A DNA stretch of 64,000 nt from Aliidiomarina halalkaliphila. Lineage in GTDB: Bacteria; Pseudomonadota; Gammaproteobacteria; Enterobacterales; Alteromonadaceae. The stretch's first letter is position 1. Each line of letters starts with the position of its first letter. The stretch covers positions 186,001 to 250,000 of the forward strand of contig NZ_VJWL01000001.1 in NCBI RefSeq assembly GCF_007096385.1, read 5' to 3'. The notes under the pieces are model-generated. The model worked only from the letters and a program-made list of their open reading frames with translations, did not search any database and was not told where the DNA came from. A program made the position numbers and the translations under genes. Shown piece after piece: positions 54,993 to 64,000 of this stretch.

Positions 54993-55003
54993 GATCGGCT
55001 CCT

Positions 55004-56611
55004 TTACATGCGGAACACGCCAAAGCGTGTGTCGGCAATCGGTGCATTCAGCGCGGCGCTAATACTCAAACCAAGAACCGTGCGTGTTTGGGCAGGATCG
55101 ATAATACCGTCATCCCACAAACGCCCAGAGGCATAGTAGGGGTGTCCTTGATGCTCGTAAGTGTCAATAATCGGTTGCTTAAAGGCGTTTTCGTCTTCTG
55201 CAGACCAGCGTTCACCTTTACGTTCTTTCCCATCGCGAGTGACTTGCGCCATGACGCCTGCGGCTTGCTCGCCACCCATCACAGAAATACGGGCGTTGGG
55301 CCACATAAACATGAGCGTTGGATCGTAAGCGCGACCGCACATACCGTAGTTGCCTGCGCCATAGCTGCCGCCAATTAATACGGTGAACTTCGGAACTTGC
55401 GCGCAACTTACGGCAGTAACCATTTTGGCACCGTGTTTGGCGATCCCTTCAGCCTCGTATTTTTTACCCACCATAAATCCGGTGATGTTTTGCAAGAATA
55501 CCAGTGGAATTTTGCGCTGAGCACAGAGCTCAATAAAGTGAGCTCCTTTTTGCGCAGATTCAGAGAAGAGAATGCCATTGTTGGCAATAATGCCCACAAG
55601 GTAACCATGAATACGGGCAAAACCTGTCACTAGGGTATTGCCGTAGTTTTGTTTGAATTCATCAAAATCAGAGTCATCAACGATACGCGCGATCACTTCA
55701 CGCACATCATAAGGCTTACGCAGATCTGTTCCGACAATGCCGTAGATCTCTTCTGGGGCATAGCGGGGTGGTTTTACTTCGGCGATATCCAGCGCTGCTT
55801 TCTGTGGGCGATTGAGTCGCGCCACGGAACGGCGCGCAAGATCTAAGGCATGTTCATCGTTTACCGCGAAATGATCCGCAACCCCGGAAATGCGGGTATG
55901 TACATCGGCGCCACCAAGTTCTTCAGCACTGACTTCCTCGCCAGTGGCCGCTTTCACCAAAGGTGGACCTGCCAAGAATATGGTTCCCTGTTCTTTAACG
56001 ATAATGGATTCATCCGCCATCGCCGGTACATAGGCTCCGCCCGCCGTACACAAGCCCATCACTACGGCTATTTGTGGAATACCTTTCGATGACATATTGG
56101 CTTGGTTAAAGAAAATCCGGCCAAAATGGTCCCGATCCGGGAATACTTCGTCTTGCCGCGGCAAGTTGGCTCCGCCGGAATCCACAAGATAGATACACGG
56201 GAGATGGCAGCGTTCTGCAATTTCTTGGGCGCGTAAGTGTTTTTTCACGGTAATGGGATAATAAGTGCCGCCTTTTACTGTGGCATCGTTTGCCACAATC
56301 ATGCACTCAACACCGCTTACGCGGCCAATACCGGCGACGATGCCAGCCGCTGGCACGTAGTCGTCGTATACATCCCAGGCGGCGAACTGGCCGATTTCAA
56401 GGAAAGGGCTGCCTGGGTCGAGCAATCGTTGGATCCGATCCCGGGCCAACAGTTTGCCCCGCGACACATGGCGTTCCTGGTAGCTTTTACCACCACCTTG
56501 TTTAATCTGTTCAGCCTTCTCGCGGAGATCAGCGAGAACGTCTTGCATGGCTTTCTCATTGGCGAGAAAGCCCTCATCGCGGGTGTTTATTTTACTGGAG
56601 AGGATTGCCAC
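55004..56611 (-). CDS. liuB: Methylcrotonyl-CoA carboxylase, carboxyltransferase beta subunit
   Basis: The beta subunit moves the carboxyl group from biotin to 3-methylcrotonyl-CoA. The 535-residue protein has two carboxyltransferase halves. Features include [61 protein letters not shown] (key part [14 protein letters not shown]) and the C-terminal [17 protein letters not shown], typical of MccB. It forms the enzyme with LiuD (54178-52202). Confidence 0.96.
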   Translation of the reverse strand: MAILSSKINTRDEGFLANEKAMQDVLADLREKAEQIKQGGGKSYQERHVSRGKLLARDRIQRLLDPGSPFLEIGQFAAWDVYDDYVPAAGIVAGIGRVSGVECMIVANDATVKGGTYYPITVKKHLRAQEIAERCHLPCIYLVDSGGANLPRQDEVFPDRDHFGRIFFNQANMSSKGIPQIAVVMGLCTAGGAYVPAMADESIIVKEQGTIFLAGPPLVKAATGEEVSAEELGGADVHTRISGVADHFAVNDEHALDLARRSVARLNRPQKAALDIAEVKPPRYAPEEIYGIVGTDLRKPYDVREVIARIVDDSDFDEFKQNYGNTLVTGFARIHGYLVGIIANNGILFSESAQKGAHFIELCAQRKIPLVFLQNITGFMVGKKYEAEGIAKHGAKMVTAVSCAQVPKFTVLIGGSYGAGNYGMCGRAYDPTLMFMWPNARISVMGGEQAAGVMAQVTRDGKERKGERWSAEDENAFKQPIIDTYEHQGHPYYASGRLWDDGIIDPAQTRTVLGLSISAALNAPIADTRFGVFRM

Positions 56612-56637
56612 AACGAGGCTCCTTTTGCATTAACCGT

Positions 56638-57807
56638 TTATTTTGATTCCGCAAAAATTTCGCGACCGATCAGCATCCGCCGAATCTCTGATGTACCAGC
56701 ACCGATTTCGTATAGCTTAGCATCTCGCAGTAAGCGTCCGGTGGGGTATTCATTGATATAGCCGTTTCCGCCTAATAACTGGATTGCATCAAGAGCGAGC
56801 TTGGTGGCCAGCTCTGCTGCATAAAGAATGGCTCCGGCGGCATCTTTACGGGTAGTTTCACCCCGGTCACAGGCTTTAGCTACCGCATAAACATAGGCGC
56901 GGGCTGCATTCATTTGGGTGTACATATCGGCAATCTTGCCCTGTACTAATTGGAATTCACCAATGGCTTTTCCGAATTGCTCACGCTCGTGGATATAAGG
57001 CACCACAACATCCATACAGGCTTGCATAATTCCTATCGGACCGGCCGCCAATACCGCGCGCTCGTAATCGAGGCCACTCATCAGTACCTTTACACCTTCA
57101 TTGAGCTCACCGAGGATGTTTTCAGCAGGAACGCGGCAGTCTTCGAATACGAGCTCACAGGTGTTGGAACCGCGCATCCCAAGTTTATCGAGCTTTTGCG
57201 CTGTGCTAAAACCAGGCATATCTTTTTCAATAATAAAAGCGGTGATTCCTTTTGAGCCAGCACTGGGATCGGTTTTTGCGTAAACCACCAATACATGCGC
57301 GTCAGGCCCATTGGTAATCCACATTTTATTGCCGTTCAGAATGTAATGATCACCGTCTTTCTTAGCGGTGAGTTTCATGCTGACTACATCGGAACCAGCA
57401 TTGGGCTCACTCATGGCAAGAGCACCTACATGTTCACCGCTAATCAGCTTAGGGAGATACTTGTGTTTTTGCTCAGTGGAGCCATTGATCTTAATTTGGT
57501 TTACACACAAATTGGAGTGGGCACCGTAACTTAAACCAACAGATGCAGAGGCGCGGCTAATTTCTTCCATGGCGATGACATGCTCGAGGTAGCCCATACC
57601 GGCACCACCGAACTCTTCTGGCACTGTGATGCCAAGGAGGCCCATATCACCAAATTTTTGCCATAAATCGGCAGGAAACTCATTTTTCTCATCAATTTCA
57701 GCGGCGCGCGGAGCAATTTCGTCACGGGCAAAAGCATTCACGTGGTCCCGCAGCATATCGGCGGTCTCGCCCAAATCAAAATTAAAAGTCTTGTACGTAC
57801 TAAACAT
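56638..57807 (-). CDS. liuA: Isovaleryl-CoA dehydrogenase
   Basis: This flavoprotein oxidises isovaleryl-CoA to 3-methylcrotonyl-CoA and passes electrons to ETF. The 389-residue protein has acyl-CoA dehydrogenase motifs [18 protein letters not shown] (about 125-142), [18 protein letters not shown], a catalytic-Glu region at [15 protein letters not shown] (about 250, the isovaleryl-type position) and [33 protein letters not shown] near the end. The first structural gene of the liu operon, 15 bases after liuR. Confidence 0.96.
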   Translation of the reverse strand: MFSTYKTFNFDLGETADMLRDHVNAFARDEIAPRAAEIDEKNEFPADLWQKFGDMGLLGITVPEEFGGAGMGYLEHVIAMEEISRASASVGLSYGAHSNLCVNQIKINGSTEQKHKYLPKLISGEHVGALAMSEPNAGSDVVSMKLTAKKDGDHYILNGNKMWITNGPDAHVLVVYAKTDPSAGSKGITAFIIEKDMPGFSTAQKLDKLGMRGSNTCELVFEDCRVPAENILGELNEGVKVLMSGLDYERAVLAAGPIGIMQACMDVVVPYIHEREQFGKAIGEFQLVQGKIADMYTQMNAARAYVYAVAKACDRGETTRKDAAGAILYAAELATKLALDAIQLLGGNGYINEYPTGRLLRDAKLYEIGAGTSEIRRMLIGREIFAESK

Positions 57808-57822
57808 AATTACTCCTGAAAA

Positions 57823-58257
57823 TTAATTCGCGCTGTTAGCTGTTTTTGTGGCGAGCTCGGTGCGGCAACCCGACTCAACGGCACTAAGTTCGTGCAATAC
57901 CACTTTAATATCTTCTAATTGTTGGCGGAGGGCGGCTTTTTTATCTTCAATCAAGGCGAGCATGGTTTGCAGTTGGTTTACGCTACTACCATCCCGCTCA
58001 TACATATCAAAGAGGGTCTTGGTTTCCGCAAGGGTAAAGCCTAATCGTTTACCTCGTAGAATGAGCTTGAGTCGCACCCGATCTTTTTGTTTGTAGATAC
58101 GGGTTTGGCCACGTCGCTCAGGAATAATGAGGCCTTGGTCTTCGTAAAACCGAATACTTCTCGTTGTGATATCAAACTCACGAGATAGGTCACCGATACT
58201 GAAGGTATCTTGAGTTCGACGAACCCGCTCTGGGCTCATTGCAAATTCTTCGCTCAT
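57823..58257 (-). CDS. liuR: MerR-family regulator LiuR
   Basis: LiuR controls branched-chain amino-acid breakdown in many proteobacteria. The 144-residue protein has an N-terminal MerR helix-turn-helix (FSIGDLSREFDITTRSIRFYEDQGLI, key part TTRSIRFYEDQGL, then RRGQTRIYKQKDRVRLKLI) and a dimerising coiled coil. The start at 58257 is chosen; an in-frame ATG at 58305 would place the coding region next to the operator and lacks a ribosome site. A palindromic site at 58310-58325 lies 53 bases upstream. The Cys in SGCRTEL near the end is its only one. Confidence 0.93.
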   Translation of the reverse strand: MSEEFAMSPERVRRTQDTFSIGDLSREFDITTRSIRFYEDQGLIIPERRGQTRIYKQKDRVRLKLILRGKRLGFTLAETKTLFDMYERDGSSVNQLQTMLALIEDKKAALRQQLEDIKVVLHELSAVESGCRTELATKTANSAN

Positions 58258-58309
58258 GATTTTCGCACCCTTGCCATGCCTTATGGTTACAAGGTAAGCT
58301 AACACGAAG

Positions 58310-58325
58310 TTTACGTTAACGTAAA
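58310..58325. promoter_or_regulatory. 16-bp perfect palindrome, probable LiuR operator
   Basis: TTTACGTTAACGTAAA is a perfect palindrome in the divergent gap between liuR and the thiolase gene. It agrees with the LiuR motif known from comparative work on gammaproteobacteria, of the TTACGTxxACGTAA type. It could control both divergent transcripts. I infer the site from sequence and context; binding is not shown. Confidence 0.75.
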
Positions 58326-58506
58326 GTGCGTGTTAAGAATTGAGCTGCCTATCAATGGCTCAGGTGGAAGCCTTCATTTACGGGCAGCAATGCGACTCTG
58401 TCGTGTGTAAATTCGCGATCAGAGGCGTAATTCTTCACAATAGCGCCACATAGATACAGACTCTCGTTATTGAAACGACAAATTGACCTAGCTGGAGACC
58501 TAACCA

Positions 58507-59688
58507 ATGAGTTCTGATGCAATTGTAATTGTCAGTGCTGCACGTACGCCGATGGGCGGCTTTATGGGCGAACTAAGCGCAGTGAGTGCCCCAGATTTAG
58601 GCGCCACCGCCATTAAAGCGGCCGTCGCTGCGGCTGGAATTCAAGGTGATGACGTAAGCGAAGTCATTATGGGGTGTGTATTACCCGCGGGTCTTAAACA
58701 AGCCCCTGCGCGGCAAGCAATGCTCGCTGCCGGCTTACCATTAAGCACGGGTGCTACGACCATAAACAAAGTGTGTGGCTCCGGTTTAAAAACCGTGATG
58801 TTTGGTCATGATCTCATTACAGCCGGTTCGGCAGCGATCGTTGTAGCCGGGGGGATGGAGAGCATGTCGAATGCACCTTACCTGCTGGATAAAGCCCGTT
58901 CGGGTTACCGCATGGGCCATGGTCAAGTGATTGATCATATGATGTTTGATGGGTTACAAGATGCCTACGAAGGCAAGGCCATGGGGTGTTATGCGCAAGA
59001 TACTGCAGATCAGTACGGATTTACCCGTGAGGATATGGATGCTTTTGCTATTCGTTCATTAGAGCGGGCGCAGGACGCTATCGCCCAGGGGTGGTTTGAG
59101 AAAGAAATTGCTCCAGTAAGTTACAGCGACCGCAAGGGTGAGGTGACGGTAAGTATTGATGAGCAACCTGGAAAGGCGCGTATTGACAAAATTCCGTCAC
59201 TGCGTCCTGCTTTTGCCAAAGATGGTACTGTCACGGCGGCGAATTCAAGCTCTATTTCTGATGGCGCTGCTGCCCTTGTGTTGATGCGAGAAAGTGATGC
59301 TAAAGCTCGGGGCTTACAGCCACTAGCACGCATTACAGCGCATGCCACCCATTCGCAAAAGCCATCTGAATTTACTATGGCGCCAGTGGGTGCCATGAAT
59401 AAGGCGCTTGAAAAAGCGGGATGGAGCAAAGATGACGTTGATTTGTGGGAAATCAACGAAGCCTTTGCCATGGTGACCATGATTGCCCTGAAAGATATGA
59501 ATTTAGATCCAGCGAAAGTAAACGTTCACGGCGGCGCCTGTGCATTAGGGCACCCCATTGGCGCTTCTGGAGCGCGTTTGTTGGTTACGCTTATCCACGC
59601 TCTGAAGCAGCGGAATCTGAGTAAGGGGATGACGTCACTTTGTATTGGTGGTGGCGAAGCAGTAGCGCTGGCGGTAGAAGTGATCTAA
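58507..59688 (+). CDS. Acetyl-CoA C-acetyltransferase (thiolase)
   Basis: This 393-residue thiolase has the acyl-enzyme Cys in [14 protein letters not shown] (about 88), NEAFAMVTM near 325, and the C-terminal [25 protein letters not shown] (about 349-372) and [13 protein letters not shown] with the active-site Cys. The sequence is of the AtoB/PhaA degradative type, which makes two acetyl-CoA from acetoacetyl-CoA. It is divergent from the liu operon and would finish the route opened by AacS. The terminator at 59721 follows. Confidence 0.94.
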   Translation: MSSDAIVIVSAARTPMGGFMGELSAVSAPDLGATAIKAAVAAAGIQGDDVSEVIMGCVLPAGLKQAPARQAMLAAGLPLSTGATTINKVCGSGLKTVMFGHDLITAGSAAIVVAGGMESMSNAPYLLDKARSGYRMGHGQVIDHMMFDGLQDAYEGKAMGCYAQDTADQYGFTREDMDAFAIRSLERAQDAIAQGWFEKEIAPVSYSDRKGEVTVSIDEQPGKARIDKIPSLRPAFAKDGTVTAANSSSISDGAAALVLMRESDAKARGLQPLARITAHATHSQKPSEFTMAPVGAMNKALEKAGWSKDDVDLWEINEAFAMVTMIALKDMNLDPAKVNVHGGACALGHPIGASGARLLVTLIHALKQRNLSKGMTSLCIGGGEAVALAVEVI

Positions 59689-59720
59689 AGCAAATCTCCT
59701 TGTACCGAGTTTTACCAGAA

Positions 59721-59752
59721 CGCGAGATATCCTTGGATAGCTCGCGTTTTTT
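59721..59752 (+). terminator. Rho-independent terminator after the thiolase gene
   Basis: The stem CGCGAG (59721-59726) / CTCGCG (59741-59746), extended inward through TATC/GATA with one mismatch, is followed by TTTTTT (59747-59752). Confidence 0.88.
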
Positions 59753-59829
59753 ATATGTGAACCTTTTGTCTAGTTTTCACGTATAACGTGTACGCACAAA
59801 TAGTTGCGTGGAGAGATGAGGGCGCTCGG

Positions 59830-60792
59830 ATGGAATTACATGAGTCGATTAAACAAGGGCAGGGATTTAGCGTAGCTGCGCGCGATGTACTTACATTTCT
59901 GCAAACTCGTTTTGATTTCGCATTGTGGATGGTTACCCGTGTCGAGGGCGATAATTGGATCGTACTGCATGCGGAAGATAGTGGCTATGGGATCGACGTC
60001 GGACGCGTGATGTGTTGGGCAGATTCGTATTGCGCCAAAATGGTACGAGGAGAAGGCCCTCAGATTGCACCAGACGCTCAGCAAGTGCCGGCCTACGCGG
60101 AAGCGAAGATAAATCAATTAATTCCTATCCGTGCTTATTTAGGCATTCCGTTAACCCAAGAAGACGGCACTGTTTTTGGGACACTATGCGCGGTTGATGC
60201 GCAACCAAAGCATCCAGATTTGGCGAAGGACACCGATTTGCTAGCACTTATGGGGCGTTTGCTCAGTTCAGTGCTGCAGTTTGAACTTGCCTTGGAAAAA
60301 CAACAGCGGGCGCAAGAACGTTTAGAATTTCAAGCCCAGACCGATCTTATGACTGGCATCTTTAATCGCAACGCCTGGGATACCATGCTTGAGCGTGAAG
60401 AGAACCGGTGTCGTCGCTTCGGTCACGGTGCCGGCGTGGTCGTTGTGGATCTCGATCGCCTGAAGGAAACCAACGATACACACGGTCACCCCGCCGGAGA
60501 CAAGCTACTCAAACGTACCGCACAATGCTTGCAAGAGGTGAGTCGGAAGACAGACATTGTTGCTCGCATTGGTGGCGATGAGTTTGGCATTATCGCGGTT
60601 GAGACGGATGCGGTGGGGTTAGAACAGTTTGGGCAGCGGGTACGACGTCAATTGTGCAACGCAGGTATCGCCGCTTCTGTCGGTGTGGCTAAGCGGGAGT
60701 CGGAAGTAAAAGGATTACAACATGCATGGGAGCAAGCCGATCAAGCAATGTTCGCTGAAAAGCGAGCCACGCAACGGTGCTCGGCAGGGTAG
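59830..60792 (+). CDS. GAF-GGDEF diguanylate cyclase
   Basis: This 320-residue cytoplasmic protein has an N-terminal GAF sensor domain (about 5-145, with VPAYAEAKINQLIPIRAYLGIPL and GTLCAVDAQP) and a GGDEF domain (about 160-315). The active site is intact in IVARIGGDEFGIIAV, and the RxxD inhibitory site RKTD lies five residues before GGDEF, so product inhibition is expected. No membrane segment is seen. The ATG at 59830 with GAGGG at 59818-59822 is chosen over a GTG at 59788. The ligand of the GAF domain is unknown. It is transcribed alone. Confidence 0.88.
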   Translation: MELHESIKQGQGFSVAARDVLTFLQTRFDFALWMVTRVEGDNWIVLHAEDSGYGIDVGRVMCWADSYCAKMVRGEGPQIAPDAQQVPAYAEAKINQLIPIRAYLGIPLTQEDGTVFGTLCAVDAQPKHPDLAKDTDLLALMGRLLSSVLQFELALEKQQRAQERLEFQAQTDLMTGIFNRNAWDTMLEREENRCRRFGHGAGVVVVDLDRLKETNDTHGHPAGDKLLKRTAQCLQEVSRKTDIVARIGGDEFGIIAVETDAVGLEQFGQRVRRQLCNAGIAASVGVAKRESEVKGLQHAWEQADQAMFAEKRATQRCSAG

Positions 60793-60842
60793 TGCCCTTT
60801 TGCTAACGTGATGCGACGGCATTGTGGGTCGCAGGAAGATAA

Positions 60843-60882
60843 AAAGGCCTCAATGTGGGTTGGGAATCACACTGAGGCCTTT
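60843..60882. terminator. Terminator between GAF-GGDEF gene and the small membrane peptide gene
   Basis: AAAGGCCTCA (60843-60852) pairs with TGAGGCCTTT (60873-60882) around a 20-base loop that can fold further (GTG/CAC). On the minus strand the stem is followed by TTTTTATC, a good terminator for the 36-residue gene. On the plus strand the T run is weak. Confidence 0.75.
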
Positions 60883-60909
60883 CCGGTTTTGCGGTCAACT
60901 GCTATCACT

Positions 60910-61020
60910 TTAGAGTACAAAGGCGTACAGATAAGCAGCGCCGGCAATCACTCCCACCACTGACAATACGCCGGGCACAATGACATTGGCTAATAGGTTT
61001 TTGCGGATTTCTTCATTCAT
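60910..61020 (-). CDS. 36-residue single-pass membrane peptide
   Basis: The reading frame MNEEIRKNLLANVIVPGVLS, then a hydrophobic stretch ending AAYLYAFVL, is 36 residues followed by TAA. AAGGAG lies six bases before the ATG (plus-strand CTCCTT at 61026-61031), and the terminator at 60843-60882 follows. One membrane helix (about 11-34) after a charged start gives the likely topology of a small inner-membrane peptide. No homologue is recognised. The ribosome site, terminator and clear hydropathy argue for a real gene. It lies after sppA on the same strand, 234 bases downstream. Confidence 0.6.
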   Translation of the reverse strand: MNEEIRKNLLANVIVPGVLSVVGVIAGAAYLYAFVL

Positions 61021-61254
61021 GGCTCACTCCTTGCTCGCGCCTCTCTTGCAGCGAGCGTTAATAAATAATACTAACTTGAACCAGAGCTCTGTTTCCCCTC
61101 AATCCCTTGGGATGCGCTAATTATACCTAGACGCAATACTGAATTGGGAAAAATTCGCATGAAATCGATTTATGGATATCCTGAGTTTGGTTAGGGCAAA
61201 AAATAACCAATTCGAGTGAGCGACTCGAATGAATCGCTCACTCTAGAGGTAACA

Positions 61255-63087
61255 TTAACGGGTCGTGCACTCCGTACACCGGAGATAGATTCCGCGAGGG
61301 TCATTAAATTCGCTAAATAATGACCACGATGACATAGCCTCGTGCACCAATGCATCGAACTCACTCGCAGAAGGCCCTCGACTATTGAATAGCTGCTGGA
61401 TAATGCGGTCTCGGAATGACATTTCCTTTTCCGGCCATAAAACCGCGTAGGTGTCTAACCCAGCTTGTTCTGCTGCACGCTCGATCGCCGTTTCAATGCT
61501 AGCCAGCTCGTCTACTAAACCTAACGTGAGTGCTTGTGTTCCCGACCATACTTGACCTTGTGCTACTTCGTGTACTTCATCGATAGTCATATTGCGTGTT
61601 TCGGCGACTAGCGCTAAAAACTCTGCATATATTTTATCAACGCCGGACTGCATCATTGACTTAAATGCTGGAGTCAGTGGTTTGGTAATGGTCATAAACG
61701 GCATCTCGGTTGTTTTCACACCGTCGTAATTGATACCGATATCCGCTAAGGCTTCATCAACAATAGGTAACATGCCAAATACGCCAATGGAACCAGTAAT
61801 CGTGGTTGGTTCAGCGATGATCTGATCGGCACCTGCAGCAATCCAATAACCACCTGAAGCAGCGACAGAACTCATGGACGCAATCACAGGTTTCCCGGCC
61901 TCCCGTAATAGTAAAACCTCCTGGCGAATCACTTCGGAAGCGAAGGCGCTACCACCGGGGCTATCAATACGGAGCACAACAGCTTTTACTTTGTCGTTGT
62001 GACGTGCGTCACGAAGTTCACTGGCAAGTCGATCACCGCCTATTTCATTGGCGCCTCCGCGGCCGTCGACAATCACGCCAGACGCCTGAATAACAGCCAC
62101 TTGCGATGACGCAGTTAAACTTGGGAAGTTGCGATTCTGCTCGGCCATCGGCAACGTGGATAAGTAATCTTTGTGGCGAATTGAACGAAAGCTATTGGTG
62201 TCGTTATCTATCCCTACACGATCAATGAGGTACTGGGTCATTTCATGGCGATGTTTCAAGCCATCCACATACCCACCGTTCACGGCGAGTTCTGCTAAGT
62301 TTTGTCCGCTTTCTTCGAAAATCGCCATGAAATCTTGTTCTTTACCTGAAGCGACTCGGGGATCTAGCGGGCGCTGACGTTGCACTGTGTCCAGGTATTC
62401 GTCCCAAAGCACACCTAACCAGTTGGATAAATTTTCCCGTGCCTCGTCTGACATACCTTCGAGCATGTAGGGCTCAACAGCCGACTTGAAATCACCGACG
62501 CGAAACACGTGAATGTTGATGTTTAATTTATCCAGTAAGCCTTTGTAGTATGGACGCAGGCTTTCTAGGCCTGTCGCATCAACTACGCCTAATGGATTGA
62601 GGTAAACCTCAGAGGCCTGACTGGCAAGTAAGTAGGGGCCTTGCATAAAGTAGTCTGAATAAGCGTACACGGGCTTACCAGAGGCTTTGAATTCATTGAT
62701 GGCATCGGCGACGCGAATCAGTTTGCTAACACCACCACCACCAAAATTACGCAGATCGAGATAGACCCCATGGATGCGATCATCTGTTGCTGCATGTTGC
62801 AATGCTCTCTCAAGTTCATGCACGGGCTGTTGCGTTGGAGGAGCTCCAAAAAACAAGGTATCTGGAAGCGAATCTAATGGATTTGTGCTTACTGCCTCAT
62901 CGACCAGAATACCGGTCGGTGCGAGCACCAAAAGGCCACCATCAGGCACTTTCACTTTATCGCTTGAAGAGAAAATGGCAGTAAGGACCAACACCACCAC
63001 AATAATAGTGAGCAGGTGGGCCGTATAACGGCGAATAGCGGAGAGGATGATTCCAATCCGACCAAATATCTTTTTTAGTAAGTCCAT
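61255..63087 (-). CDS. sppA: Signal peptide peptidase SppA (67K type)
   Basis: SppA degrades leftover signal peptides in the inner membrane. The 610-residue protein is the long form with two S49 domains. It has one N-terminal membrane segment (about 23-43), the catalytic Lys in VGDFKSAVEPY (about 200), and the Ser in RIDSPGGSAFASEVIRQE (about 380). Both catalytic residues are in the positions of E. coli SppA (Lys209, Ser409). The extreme C-terminus ends RCTECTTR, an unusual Cys-bearing tail. It is divergent from the truncated membrane gene at the window end. Confidence 0.94.
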   Translation of the reverse strand: MDLLKKIFGRIGIILSAIRRYTAHLLTIIVVVLVLTAIFSSSDKVKVPDGGLLVLAPTGILVDEAVSTNPLDSLPDTLFFGAPPTQQPVHELERALQHAATDDRIHGVYLDLRNFGGGGVSKLIRVADAINEFKASGKPVYAYSDYFMQGPYLLASQASEVYLNPLGVVDATGLESLRPYYKGLLDKLNINIHVFRVGDFKSAVEPYMLEGMSDEARENLSNWLGVLWDEYLDTVQRQRPLDPRVASGKEQDFMAIFEESGQNLAELAVNGGYVDGLKHRHEMTQYLIDRVGIDNDTNSFRSIRHKDYLSTLPMAEQNRNFPSLTASSQVAVIQASGVIVDGRGGANEIGGDRLASELRDARHNDKVKAVVLRIDSPGGSAFASEVIRQEVLLLREAGKPVIASMSSVAASGGYWIAAGADQIIAEPTTITGSIGVFGMLPIVDEALADIGINYDGVKTTEMPFMTITKPLTPAFKSMMQSGVDKIYAEFLALVAETRNMTIDEVHEVAQGQVWSGTQALTLGLVDELASIETAIERAAEQAGLDTYAVLWPEKEMSFRDRIIQQLFNSRGPSASEFDALVHEAMSSWSLFSEFNDPRGIYLRCTECTTR

Positions 63088-63350
63088 GACAAGCTCCAGA
63101 AATTAATCGCAGCGCATTCTACGATATTGCACTCTAGTGTGCGTTAAAAATTTGTAACAAGCTATTTCATCTGACAAGAAATTTACGTTGTTTTTGCTTT
63201 CCGTTACGTCCGTTTTCAGCGTTGGTTTTCAGAGATACGTATAATCTAAGGTATTCTCGAAAGGTTTTCACGCCGTGCCCCGTGAACTAAAGCATGGCAT
63301 GCTCACTCCTATGAATGCGCAGTAACGCGTGAACACGTTAAGGTCTGCCG

Positions 63351-64000
63351 ATGCAGAAGTTGATGCGAGTTGTTTATCAAGGGATCGCCATAGGCGGCCT
63401 GCTTTGCCTATTGCTGATGCTCAGCATCGGTGAAGCTTTCGTGTACATCAACGAGCTTGCCCTGGTACTGATTTTGTTGCTGTTTGCAGTATGCGCATAT
63501 GCGTATGTGAATGAAATTCGGTTATTGCGGCGACACGCGTTATTGGCTTACGTATTTAGCGCTCAGAGCCGCACGAAACGCTTCTTGTGGGATGGTTTCA
63601 TTACCCAGTTTATCCATGCATTGGTGGGCTGGGGGATTGCCTTGAGCGTTTTTGTGTTGACGTTGCGGTTAACCGTATTTGAGTGGGCAGCGTTGACGCT
63701 AGGTGTGCCTATATTTATAGCGCTATTCTTCGCTTTACGCTCACATATCGGGCGGGAACTTGATGCCCGCTATCAACGAATCTTGGTTACCCGGGCGTCT
63801 TTGTGGGCCACTGTTTTACTCATCGCGACCTTGTTATCTCTGCTCCAAGTGTTTTTCCTTGAGGTTCCGGATACGCGCCATCTCAATTTGGCAGAGTTAA
63901 CGCTGCAGCATTGGCAGGCAAAACCTGAAACGAGCGTAGTCTGGTTAGGTTATTTGGTCGCTGCTTTAGATGTGATTTACGCCGCCTTATGGCATAGCTT
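63351..64000 (+). CDS. N-terminal part of an unknown membrane protein
   Basis: The ATG at 63351 opens a frame of 216 codons that runs past the window end without a stop. The peptide starts MQKLMRVVYQGIAIGGLLCL and has about six hydrophobic segments, with a basic loop (NEIRLLRRHALLAYVFSAQS) near residue 55. No family is recognised. The 263-base gap to sppA (63088-63350) should hold promoters for both divergent genes; none is obvious. A nearby in-frame ATG at 63363 (residue 5) is an alternative start. Confidence 0.6.
   Translation, partial: MQKLMRVVYQGIAIGGLLCLLLMLSIGEAFVYINELALVLILLLFAVCAYAYVNEIRLLRRHALLAYVFSAQSRTKRFLWDGFITQFIHALVGWGIALSVFVLTLRLTVFEWAALTLGVPIFIALFFALRSHIGRELDARYQRILVTRASLWATVLLIATLLSLLQVFFLEVPDTRHLNLAELTLQHWQAKPETSVVWLGYLVAALDVIYAALWHS

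Overview
The window reads as a chromosomal segment of a marine-type gammaproteobacterium, most like the Alteromonadales and possibly Idiomarinaceae. That placement is inferred from gene content and order: lolB-ispE-prs divergent from hemA-prfA-prmC, a PsrA-type regulator beside fadE, a LiuR-headed leucine operon, and EpmC, TrmO and SmrB orthologues. No rRNA, tRNA, CRISPR array, transposase or prophage gene was seen. About 93 percent of the bases are coding by eye, and most genes are housekeeping.

Layout. 1-3.1 kb holds a truncated gene end, an NTF2-like protein, an EamA exporter, a PnuC-type vitamin transporter and an unknown membrane protein. 3.1-9.2 kb holds prs, ispE and lolB on the minus strand, facing away from hemA, prfA and prmC. 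9.3-14.8 kb holds a REC-DUF3369 protein with a degenerate HD-GYP tail, kdsA, a PsrA-like regulator with a palindromic operator, and fadE. 14.9-19 kb holds an S41 protease, nagZ, queC and queE.

19.07-29.05 kb is a 12-gene, single-strand, mostly overlapping operon for a compact and divergent Tad/Flp (type IVc) pilus. It encodes a Flp pilin, TadG-like and TadE-like proteins, a CpaB/RcpC protein, a CpaC/RcpA secretin, TadA, TadB, a short TadC, a DUF192 protein, a TadD lipoprotein, an unknown periplasmic protein, and a large membrane-anchored fibre-like protein with a Cys-free stalk and a Cys-rich C-terminus. No TadV prepilin peptidase, TadZ, RcpB or TadF is present. This is the most unusual part of the window.

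29-43.3 kb holds smpB, ratA-rnfH-sixA, smrB, prmB-aroC-MFS, an S9 peptidase, epmC, a NAD-kinase-like gene, a ferredoxin, gpt, proS and trmO. 43.6-45.3 kb holds a secreted GVG-repeat protein, an H-NS gene and an AT-rich gap.

45.3-59.7 kb is mainly catabolic. LiuR, isovaleryl-CoA dehydrogenase, methylcrotonyl-CoA carboxylase, methylglutaconyl-CoA hydratase and HMG-CoA lyase take leucine-derived isovaleryl-CoA to acetyl-CoA and acetoacetate. Acetoacetyl-CoA synthetase and a divergent thiolase convert the acetoacetate to acetyl-CoA. ETF-ubiquinone oxidoreductase, further along the same strand, passes electrons from the acyl-CoA dehydrogenases to the quinone pool. A GGDEF-EAL protein sits between them. 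The last 4 kb carries a GAF-GGDEF protein, a 36-residue membrane peptide gene, sppA and the start of an unknown membrane protein gene.
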